Positions 1 through 5,300 of a DNA stretch of 8,633 nt are shown here, in pieces. Numbering within the stretch: the stretch's first letter is position 1; each line of letters opens with the position of its first letter. The DNA comes from UBA3478 sp965662045. Lineage in GTDB: Bacteria; Bacteroidota; Bacteroidia; Flavobacteriales; Flavobacteriaceae. A program made the position numbers and the translations under genes. The stretch is from positions 1-8,633 of the forward strand of contig CBFIGE010000028.1 in assembly GCA_965662045.1 (NCBI GenBank). The letters are read 5' to 3'. Under the pieces are notes generated by a model that saw only the letters and a list, made by a program, of their open reading frames with translations, was not told the origin of the DNA and searched no databases.

Positions 1-769
1 CAAAATGGACTGTCCATCAGAGGAAAATCTAATCCGAATGAAATTAGACGGGATCTCAAGTATTGCAAATTTAGAATTTGATATTCTCAACCGAAAATTG
101 ACTGTTTTTCACTGCGGAGAAATTCACCAAATCGAAAAGTCTATTATCGAACTAAATTTAGGCGGAAAGAAAATCTCGACCGAACAAACTGACCAAACAG
201 AATTTAAAGAAAATTCAAACCAAAAAAAACTACTTTGGTCTGTACTTGCTATAAATTTTACGTTTTTCATAATTGAAATAACAACAGGAATTATCTCTAA
301 GTCAATGGGACTTGTTGCCGACAGTTTAGATATGCTTGCCGACAGTTTCGTTTACGGAATTAGTTTGTTTGCCGTAGGGGGAACTTTAATTAAGAAAAAA
401 CGGATAGCAAAACTTGCTGGATATTTTCAAATAACACTTGCGATTATTGGATTTTTAGAAGTATTAAGAAGATTTTTCGGAGACGAGAAACTCCCCAATT
501 TTTCGACAATGATTATCGTTTCGATTTTTGCACTTATAGCAAACGGGTTTTGTCTTTATATTTTGCAAAAGTCAAAGAGCAAAGAAGAAGCACATATGAA
601 AGCAAGTATGATTTTCACCTCGAATGACGTGATTATCAATTTAGGAGTAATATTTGCAGGAATTTTGGTAAATTGGTTGAGTTCCAATAAACCTGACTTG
701 ATTATAGGAACAATCGTTTTTGTGTTGGTAATTCAAGGTGCATTTCGAATACTGAAATTGAGCAAGTAA
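1..769 (+). CDS. CDF-type cation transporter with HMA-like N-terminus (5' end outside window)
   Basis: This is probably a membrane cation transporter of the cation diffusion facilitator fold, exporting divalent metal ions. Numbering is from the Met at base 5. Residues 1-55 resemble a heavy-metal-associated (HMA) domain, but the usual CxxC is reduced to one cysteine in MDCPSEEN. About six hydrophobic segments follow (roughly 77-97, 101-126, 137-156, 167-187, 203-224, 230-250). TM2 carries ADSLDMLAD, giving a DxxxD pair (D109, D113). TM5 carries SNDVIIN, giving DxxxN (D208, N212). These match the positions of the CDF metal site. The protein ends right after TM6, so the usual C-terminal cytoplasmic domain is absent. 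The codon before the Met is Lys and the frame is open to the window edge; HMA-like N-termini usually begin about 10 residues earlier, so the true start is probably upstream. The metal cannot be assigned. Family is fairly sure, substrate unknown. Confidence 0.82.
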   Translation, partial: KMDCPSEENLIRMKLDGISSIANLEFDILNRKLTVFHCGEIHQIEKSIIELNLGGKKISTEQTDQTEFKENSNQKKLLWSVLAINFTFFIIEITTGIISKSMGLVADSLDMLADSFVYGISLFAVGGTLIKKKRIAKLAGYFQITLAIIGFLEVLRRFFGDEKLPNFSTMIIVSIFALIANGFCLYILQKSKSKEEAHMKASMIFTSNDVIINLGVIFAGILVNWLSSNKPDLIIGTIVFVLVIQGAFRILKLSK

Positions 770-799
770 ACGAAGCACTACTTACAATAACGTCTATAA

Positions 800-964
800 A
801 ATTTAGCTAGCAAAGGTTTTCCGATAGGTTTGTGTTTATTTACAAAGACCGTTAACTACAAATTAGAAACCAAAGATTTCATCGAGCTACCTCCTTCACA
901 ATTAGAGGAAGTTTATACTCGTTACTTAAGTGCTTTAGAGGAAGGAGAATTGTATATCGTCTAA
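800..964 (+). pseudogene. Possible gene remnant, open frame without ATG, family unknown
   Basis: The frame from 800 to the TAA at 962-964 is open for 54 codons. Its second half reads like real protein: hydrophilic, with Leu/Glu heptad-like spacing (LPPSQLEEVYTRYL, then ALEEGELYIV). There is no ATG, and a stop lies just upstream at 797-799. It may be the 3' end of a gene whose 5' part was lost, perhaps when the upstream CDF gene arrived. It lies about 70 nt before a strong terminator on the same strand, as a real gene end would. I do not recognise the family. A chance open frame is a serious alternative. Confidence 0.3.
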
Positions 965-994
965 GGTGAGTGGATCGTTAAAAAAAGAAATTGT

Positions 995-1021
995 GCTGCA
1001 ACTCCGAATAATAGGGGGAGC
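995..1021 (+). repeat. Copy 1 of a diverged ~28-nt motif preceding a terminator
   Basis: The copy begins GCTGCAACT and ends ATAGGGGGAGC. A second copy at 2114-2141 begins GCTGTAATT and ends with the identical 11 bases ATAGGGGGAGC. The differences between the GCTG starts and the shared ends are mainly C/T and G/A changes plus one 1-nt indel. In both places a strong hairpin with a T-tract follows after 10-12 nt. What is seen is the repeat and its fixed place in front of a terminator. Whether it is part of an RNA, a mobile-element end or a duplication scar is unknown. Confidence 0.5.
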
Positions 1022-1031
1022 CATCTTAGAC

Positions 1032-1063
1032 AAGCCATCGAAAATCGATGGCTTTTTGTTTTT
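1032..1063 (+). terminator. Strong intrinsic terminator
   Basis: A perfect 10-bp stem (1032-1041 with 1045-1054) closes a 3-nt loop (AAA) and runs straight into a T-rich tract (1053-1063, one G). It reads on the + strand and would end transcription coming from the CDF gene or from the remnant at 800-964, insulating the gene at 1253. Confidence 0.85.
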
Positions 1064-1177
1064 CTACAAGGCTTCAATGTGGTTGTAACAGGTCTAAATA
1101 TATTTTTAGTTAATTCACAATTGTATATTCGATTACTTATATTAATCTTATTTGGGGTGAAATATTAATTTTACATC

Positions 1178-1210
1178 ATGAAAAAATTACTTTACCTTTT
1201 TCAACAATAA
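1178..1210 (+). other. Ten-codon leader-like ORF upstream of the SHOCT-like gene
   Basis: ATG at 1178 gives MKKLLYLFQQ and a TAA at 1208-1210. The 42 nt that follow lead to the start of the exported protein at 1253. The peptide looks like the first residues of a signal peptide. It could be a translated leader, a decayed signal-peptide start, or chance. No attenuator hairpin was seen between it and the gene. Confidence 0.2.
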
Positions 1211-1252
1211 ACGTAAAGACTAAATCAAAAAATATTAAACAAAAAATTAATT

Positions 1253-1864
1253 ATGCATTTTCATTATAAAAATTATTTTTCACTTTTAGCTTTACTTATT
1301 GTCACGTCTCTTTATGGTCAAAAGAAAAAGACTACAGAAATATATGATTTAAAAACATCATTTGCTGAAACTAAAGCAATGTACAAAGCGGATTTTTACA
1401 TTACTAAGTCACTAATTTTTGAGGATGGATCTTCTATATCTATTGGTGACACTCTTCCGCTTGGCCCATCATCAAGCAAAATTTCAAATACTTACGAAAC
1501 AATAGCTACTGGGAGAACTACAATTATTCAGCCAATTTCTAAATATTCTCAAGTAAATACATCAATGAGAGAGTTTGATTGGGTTTTGGAGACCATAAAA
1601 GGAACAAGATTATTAGGAGATTTAGATATTGAAATGTTTATTAGAAACCCTGATGCTTCGGGCTTAGCTCAAAAATATTTAACTATAAATATTAATTCTT
1701 TTACAATGGGTGAGGTAATTAATCCCAATAGACGTATGACAAGAAACGAGGCGATAGATAAATTGAAAGAGTCAAAAGAATTATTAGAGCTTGAAATAAT
1801 ATCCCAAGAAGAATATGATGCAATTAAAAAGAAATTAACACCAATTATAATGAAGGATAATTAA
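1253..1864 (+). CDS. Exported protein with SHOCT-like C-terminal segment
   Basis: The function is not recognised. Residues 1-23 form a signal peptide (hydrophobic core FSLLALLIVTSLYG, likely processed around Gly22-Gln23), so the mature protein is probably periplasmic or outer-membrane associated. No lipobox cysteine is present. The middle (about 30-155) is a moderately polar, beta-rich-looking region with no motif I can name. Residues about 167-196 (EAIDKLKESKELLELEIISQEEYDAIKKKL) match the SHOCT pattern: a helix with LKELKxLL, an (E/G)-I-I-(T/S) turn, then EEY/FxAxKxKLL. SHOCT segments usually sit at the end of varied proteins and are thought to mediate oligomerisation. The gene stands alone on the + strand, with terminators before it (1032-1063) and after it (1970-2000), so it is probably monocistronic. 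The AT-rich leader has no strong ribosome-binding site, as is usual in Bacteroidota. It is a convincing gene of unknown role. Confidence 0.8.
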   Translation: MHFHYKNYFSLLALLIVTSLYGQKKKTTEIYDLKTSFAETKAMYKADFYITKSLIFEDGSSISIGDTLPLGPSSSKISNTYETIATGRTTIIQPISKYSQVNTSMREFDWVLETIKGTRLLGDLDIEMFIRNPDASGLAQKYLTININSFTMGEVINPNRRMTRNEAIDKLKESKELLELEIISQEEYDAIKKKLTPIIMKDN

Positions 1865-1969
1865 ATGACTCAAAATCATTATTAACACCATAGAATAGAG
1901 GATATTAAGATTAGTTTTTTATCATTTTATTTGAATCGATGTAACTCATTCCTTCAAGCCATCATAGAT

Positions 1970-2000
1970 AAGAGGTCATTTTTGACTTCTTTTTTATTTT
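1970..2000 (+). terminator. Intrinsic terminator of the SHOCT-like gene
   Basis: A 9-bp stem (1970-1978 with 1983-1991, including one G-T wobble) with a TTTT loop is followed by a T-rich tract to 2000. It starts 105 nt after the stop codon of the gene ending at 1864. Confidence 0.75.
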
Positions 2001-2113
2001 ACCCCTTTTCAGAATATTCGTTGCCAACAAGATGGACTTAATCTCGGGAGTGAAAATGTGGTTGCAATTCTTAAAATCGAAATTTCTATAAAAAGACGAC
2101 TATGCAGAAAATA

Positions 2114-2141
2114 GCTGTAATTTCCAAAACATAGGGGGAGC
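2114..2141 (+). repeat. Copy 2 of the diverged ~28-nt motif preceding a terminator
   Basis: This is the partner of 995-1021. It shares the final 11 bases ATAGGGGGAGC exactly and the start GCTG(C/T)AA(C/T)T with the first copy. The hairpin of the next terminator begins 12 nt downstream, compared with 10 nt for copy 1. The hairpins themselves differ in sequence, so the similarity is in the motif and layout. Confidence 0.5.
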
Positions 2142-2153
2142 AACTATAATGAT

Positions 2154-2194
2154 AAAACCACTATACTGTTATAGTGTGACTGGTTTTTTGTTTT
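2154..2194 (+). terminator. Intrinsic terminator facing the YHYH gene
   Basis: An inner 7-bp stem (2159-2165 with 2170-2176, loop CTGT) sits inside an outer AAAAC/GTTTT pairing (2154-2158 with 2183-2187) with a small bulge, followed by a T-rich tract to 2194. The T-tract reaches the stop codon of the convergent gene (2193-2195). The T-tract is on the + strand, so it serves + strand transcription. On the - strand the hairpin lacks a good T-tract, so use by the YHYH gene is only possible. Confidence 0.65.
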
Positions 2195-3164
2195 AAATGT
2201 CTCCCTTTAAGCATCTTGTGAAAAAAGGAAAATCATCTGTAACAACATAGTAATAAATGCCTTCAGGGAATTCTGGGGTTACTCCAAATCGCCCATTACA
2301 TTGATCTAAATCTCCAAGCCCTTCAACGTATTCATAATCTTGCGTAAAAGCACCCATTGGTATTTCAGTATTTGGATTGGTTGTTCCCTGACCAGGCCCT
2401 CCGATTAAGGCTGTTAAAACATCTGGACGATTAGCATCAGGCTCCGATTTCAATCTATAACTCGGAGTCAGTGACTTAATACTACTGTTAGAATTATTCG
2501 CGTTAGAATACCCATATCTTGCATAGACTGGAAACCCATCAGAAGCCCAACCAACTATTGTCATCCCTTGATTATCGCCAAGAAAATCTGCCAATAGTTC
2601 TGGCATTCCATGATAATGATATGCACCATTGGGTTGGACATGAGCATGGTTCATATCATCACCAAAGTCAAAAGTGTCATGACCTAATGCCTCAATATTC
2701 CAATTCCCCTGACCTTGTGCTAAACTACATTCGCCAGCATTATTACATCTACCAGCTGTCGCAGGATCAAATTTGACACTATTTAAAGCATAGGCAATTA
2801 CCAAAGCAGGACCCACAACTTCCAATCCACTTTCTGTAATTATTTCAGGACAGAGCGTGAATCTCTTATTTACATTTTGTTCTCTTATTGTGTTCGGGTT
2901 ATCTGGGTTTGGAAATGTTCCTACTTCATGATTTGGTATTCCATTACCACTTAGAATTCTCTCAAAACCATCTGAAGACCATGAGTATCTGCTATAATTA
3001 TTTACGGATTCATCATCATTATAAATTTCTTCATTGATCTCTACTAAAATTCCTGCTGTACTATATTCTCCTGTACAATCAACATCAACCTGTTCTTGAG
3101 GTTCTTCATTCTTGTCACACGAAAACAAGAGAATTATGACGGATAATTTTAACAGGTATTTCAT
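2193..3164 (-). CDS. YHYH domain-containing lipoprotein
   Basis: This is a predicted outer-membrane lipoprotein of the YHYH family, whose function is poorly known. Residues 1-16 are a type II signal peptide (KLSVIILLFSC) with the lipobox cysteine at C16. It is followed by DKNEEPQEQ, an acidic stretch of the kind linked to surface export in Bacteroidota. The defining motif YHYH is at 182-185, preceded by HAHVQPNGA (H173, H175), so four histidines lie within 13 residues. The region 203-219 (IVGWASDGFPVYARYGY) and the C-terminal GIYYYVVTDDFPFF (302-315) are also typical of the family. Cysteines at 30, 105, 140, 146, 289 and 318 could form disulfides outside the cytoplasm. The histidine cluster suggests metal binding; this is inference. 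The gene is full length (323 aa) and starts with ATG. It lies downstream of the NIPSNAP gene on the same strand, 135 nt away, so it may have its own promoter. Confidence 0.88.
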   Translation of the reverse strand: MKYLLKLSVIILLFSCDKNEEPQEQVDVDCTGEYSTAGILVEINEEIYNDDESVNNYSRYSWSSDGFERILSGNGIPNHEVGTFPNPDNPNTIREQNVNKRFTLCPEIITESGLEVVGPALVIAYALNSVKFDPATAGRCNNAGECSLAQGQGNWNIEALGHDTFDFGDDMNHAHVQPNGAYHYHGMPELLADFLGDNQGMTIVGWASDGFPVYARYGYSNANNSNSSIKSLTPSYRLKSEPDANRPDVLTALIGGPGQGTTNPNTEIPMGAFTQDYEYVEGLGDLDQCNGRFGVTPEFPEGIYYYVVTDDFPFFTRCLKGDI

Positions 3165-3299
3165 ATCAGTTATTTAAATTTTTAGGGTGTCTAATCGGTG
3201 GTCTCTTGGGACCGAACAATGTATTAACCAGGTCTTTTTTACTGAAAGAAAAGCTTTTACAAGTCTGTATTGAGTTCCTTTTTAAAAAACTAAAACTTT

Positions 3300-4040
3300 T
3301 TAAAGTTGAGAATAAGTCAAGGGCTTTAAAAAAGTTCTTTTGATGTCAGATACCGTATGGGCATATTCAGCAAGTCTAGAAACCCTTTTCCACTCTGGAT
3401 GAACAATAAATTTGTTCCAATTTTCATTGCGCTCTTCCATAGAACGAAATGAAAGTAGGTAAGTCAGCGCAGGCATCGAAGGTCCAGAAACTTGTTCTCC
3501 AAAAAATACCGAGTGCAGTCCAGTCTGATCAAATATTGTAAATTCTTCTTTATTAAACATTTTTACCTTTCTTCGAACCGCGTCTTCACTGTATCCTTCA
3601 TAGGTTCTTAATTCAAATAAATTAAATCCTTCAGAAGGCTTGACTAATTTTGGCAATCCGTCAAAGGCAATATAAAATGAAGTTGAGAAGCGGGAATACA
3701 CTCGTTTATCGTGGGGGACCGCATCATACACTTTTCGCTCTTCAAGATATTGTTGATCCCCAGCTAAAATAGTGATAACCTCACCGTAGGTGACAATATC
3801 TTTGTAGGGAATCAGTAAAACTAGTTGCTTTGGAGTAGACTCTCCAAGTGCTTCGAAAACACCAATATGCTCTATGCCGGCTCGATTTAATGCCGGTAAA
3901 AAAACCTCTTTTAAATAATTGTGTAAAGCCTGTTCTGAGCTATTGAAAGGTATCGAATAAGTTCTCAATTCATAATATTCTTTTTGTGCAAAAAGCGAAA
4001 ATGAACTGATAAAAAATAATAGTAAAAGGTATTTTCTCAT
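3300..4040 (-). CDS. Exported NIPSNAP family protein (two repeats)
   Basis: The protein has a signal peptide (residues 1-19, LLLLFFISSFSLFAQ) and two NIPSNAP-type ferredoxin-like units. The first begins YYELRTYSI (22-30) and the second LFELRTYEGY (141-150). This repeated xELRTY opening is the family hallmark. Bacterial NIPSNAP proteins are dimeric alpha/beta-barrel proteins without a well-defined reaction. Exported versions are common in flavobacteria, often near carbohydrate or secondary-metabolism genes. The 246-aa length suits a two-domain member. A candidate promoter lies just upstream (4060-4088). The next gene on the strand is the YHYH lipoprotein, so the two could be transcribed together, but the 135-nt spacer makes that uncertain. 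No catalytic residues can be named. Confidence 0.86.
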   Translation of the reverse strand: MRKYLLLLFFISSFSLFAQKEYYELRTYSIPFNSSEQALHNYLKEVFLPALNRAGIEHIGVFEALGESTPKQLVLLIPYKDIVTYGEVITILAGDQQYLEERKVYDAVPHDKRVYSRFSTSFYIAFDGLPKLVKPSEGFNLFELRTYEGYSEDAVRRKVKMFNKEEFTIFDQTGLHSVFFGEQVSGPSMPALTYLLSFRSMEERNENWNKFIVHPEWKRVSRLAEYAHTVSDIKRTFLKPLTYSQL

Positions 4041-4059
4041 AAGGGCAGTTTATTTCTTC

Positions 4060-4088
4060 CAAATTTAACTATAAATCGAATGATAAAA
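4060..4088 (-). promoter_or_regulatory. Candidate Bacteroidota-type promoter for the NIPSNAP gene
   Basis: Read on the - strand, TAAATTTG (4067-4060) fits the TAnnTTTG -7 box exactly. A TTTT close to the TTTG -33 box lies 17 nt upstream (4088-4085). The -7 box ends 19 nt before the start codon at 4040, giving a short leader. This is a motif match only; AT-rich sequence produces such matches by chance. Confidence 0.4.
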
Positions 4089-4280
4089 CCTGGTCGCCAG
4101 ATAATCAATATCTAACAAAATTTTGAGTAGAGACCGCTACACCACACTAATCCTTAAGCTCTTCTCATGAGGAGGGTTTTCATTCTTCAATTTTTTTGAA
4201 TTTGAAAAATTTTCGTAAGGTTTGCTTAAATCAGAAATCGCTTAAACACTTGGCAATTATTAGTGTATTAATTAAATCCA

Positions 4281-4622
4281 TTAGTCATAATAGTGAAGGT
4301 AAAGAATTATAGCGCATAATAGGATATAAGAAATAGCAGGTAAAATATCAGCGATGTTATCTCTAATTCGGATTCTAACCAGAGTAGCAACAAGCATCAT
4401 AATAATAATAAAAATAGCACTACTAACTCTAGCAATACCAAGCTCAAATCCAACAAGTATACCAGCACCACCTATACACTGACATACACCAATTATTTTT
4501 CGTTTATCTGCAAGACCCCAGCGTCTAAATTCACTTATCATCCTTTTCGAGATAAAGGAATTGACCCCATAGGTAATGAAAGATATTCCTGTAAACATCG
4601 AAATAATTGTGATTGATTCCAT
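4281..4622 (-). CDS. DoxX-like four-helix membrane protein
   Basis: This small integral membrane protein of 113 aa has four hydrophobic helices at about 6-23, 41-62, 66-85 and 91-109. Between helices 1 and 2 is the segment MISEFRRWGL, which matches the F-x-x-(W/F)-G signature of DoxX-like proteins. It also aligns with the neighbouring gene's VISEFQQFGYSD, so the two appear to be old paralogs. It starts 3 nt after the stop of that gene and is surely co-transcribed and probably translationally coupled. The family has been linked to quinone/redox or thiosulfate-related functions in some members, but for this type there is no established role. DoxX-like membership is inferred from topology and the loop motif. 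Confidence 0.65.
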   Translation of the reverse strand: MESITIISMFTGISFITYGVNSFISKRMISEFRRWGLADKRKIIGVCQCIGGAGILVGFELGIARVSSAIFIIIMMLVATLVRIRIRDNIADILPAISYILLCAIILYLHYYD

Positions 4623-4625
4623 TGA

Positions 4626-5069
4626 CTATATAATACCAAAGTTAAATGCCGCANNNNNNNNNNNNNNNNNNNNNNNNNNNNNNNNNNNNNNNNNNNNNNN
4701 NNNNNNNNNNNNNNNNNNNNNNNNNNNNNNNNNNNNNNNNNNNNNNNNNNNNATAAACAATGACATCAATAGAAATATTAAAGAGGGTAAACGTTGCTTG
4801 AAAGGGTTTTTGACCCATAGATGAGTCAACTGTGCGCTTAACATAAAAAAGGACATCCCCAGCGCAGCATAAAGAGTTATTTCTTTATAACAGAGCCCCA
4901 AAATAAGAAGTGCTGAAATGGAAATTTTAGCTGCTCCAACAAAATTTCTAAATACATCTGAATATCCAAACTGTTGGAATTCAGAGATCACGTTGTGATA
5001 TCGAAAAATCCACACAAAGTATACAGAGAATGCTACTACAACTTGAAACAATAAAGAAATTTTATCCAT
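4626..5069 (-). CDS. DoxX-like membrane protein, C-terminus interrupted by an N gap
   Basis: This is the upstream member of the tandem DoxX-like pair. Three hydrophobic helices and the start of a fourth are visible: about 4-23, 42-64, 66-85 and 95-105. The VISEFQQFGYSD segment lies between helices 1 and 2, and HLWVKNPFKQRLPS before the last helix. The reading frame enters the 99-base N gap within the fourth helix and comes out in frame as AAFNFGII followed by a TAG. Judged by its 113-aa paralog, only about 8-10 residues should be missing, whereas the gap supplies 33. So either this protein is longer, the gap size is wrong, or the true stop lies inside the gap. The start codon follows an A-rich stretch without a clear Shine-Dalgarno site. 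The 3' end should be treated as unresolved. Confidence 0.62.
   Translation of the reverse strand: MDKISLLFQVVVAFSVYFVWIFRYHNVISEFQQFGYSDVFRNFVGAAKISISALLILGLCYKEITLYAALGMSFFMLSAQLTHLWVKNPFKQRLPSLIFLLMSLFXXXXXXXXXXXXXXXXXXXXXXXXXXXXXXXXXXAAFNFGII
4654..4752. other. Assembly gap (99 Ns)
   Basis: Ninety-nine unknown bases interrupt the upstream DoxX-like gene. The number is a multiple of three, so the frame appears preserved, but gap lengths in scaffolds are often estimates or placeholders. The apparent continuity must not be read as proof of one intact ORF. Confidence 0.98.
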
Positions 5070-5234
5070 TTTATTTTTTTTAAAGCTACAAAATATTAAT
5101 CGTCATATGGTTTAAGGCTAAAACAACCCTTAGATATGAACACATCACACAATGCTTCAGCTTCTTAGAGCCCAGCTAGACCAAAATAGTACATTATTCC
5201 TTATGCACTCGACTTCGCACGATTTTTTCTTTTC

Positions 5235-5259
5235 AAAGCTTTTCTAAGAATAAAGCTTT
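5235..5259. repeat. Inverted repeat downstream of the AgaI-type gene
   Basis: Two copies of the self-complementary octamer AAAGCTTT (5235-5242 and 5252-5259) are separated by 9 nt and can pair as an 8-bp stem. They lie about 40 nt past the stop of the operon's last gene. On the - strand no T-tract follows, so this is not a canonical terminator, though it could act as a 3' stabilising or weak termination structure. Confidence 0.3.
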
Positions 5260-5300
5260 CTTAACACTCGTATGATGACCAGGAAGGTCCCATGTTCTAT

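Larger units (their letters stand above)
770..1252. other. 483-bp intergenic region with gene remnant, repeat motif and terminator
   Basis: No intact gene is visible between the CDF transporter and the SHOCT-like gene. The stretch holds an open reading frame without an ATG (800-964), a motif that recurs near 2114 (995-1021), a strong + strand terminator (1032-1063) and a ten-codon leader-like ORF (1178-1210). The rest is AT-rich and presumably contains the promoter of the 1253 gene. I could not find a good match there to the Bacteroidota TTTG / TAnnTTTG promoter. Confidence 0.6.
1865..2192. other. 328-bp intergenic region between convergent genes, with two terminators
   Basis: No gene was found between the SHOCT-like gene and the stop of the YHYH lipoprotein gene. 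The stretch holds the terminator of the SHOCT-like gene (1970-2000), then about 115 nt of plain sequence, the second copy of the ~28-nt motif (2114-2141) and another + strand terminator (2154-2194). Two + strand terminators in a row with no ORF between them would fit a short untranslated RNA in roughly 2000-2190, but no promoter supports this. Confidence 0.55.

Noticed and set aside
1076..1086. Short match ATGTGGTTG(T/C)AA at 1076 and 2055 as part of a larger repeat
   Set aside because: It lies after the motif in one copy and before it in the other, is only about 11 bases, and does not extend; it is likely chance.
967..1170. Open frames running through the terminator at 1032-1063 (for example one containing GEWIVKK)
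   Set aside because: They lack a plausible start, cross a strong hairpin and T-tract, and read as low-quality protein; the terminator is the better explanation.
2519..2776. 85-codon + strand frame inside the YHYH lipoprotein gene
   Set aside because: It is antisense to a clear lipoprotein gene, and its His-rich look comes from the complementary strand of that gene.
4155..4185. Hairpin-like CTCTTCTC / GAGGAGGG followed by TTTT on the + strand
   Set aside because: The loop would be only 2 nt and two pairs are wobbles; no + strand gene precedes it, and on the - strand there is no T-tract.
4576..4824. 82-codon + strand frame across the N gap
   Set aside because: A third of it is unknown bases, and it lies antisense to the DoxX-like pair.
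5070..5300. Possible tRNA or small RNA in the spacer between the isomerase and DoxX-like genes
   Set aside because: No cloverleaf, T-loop motif or convincing stem with a T-tract could be found.
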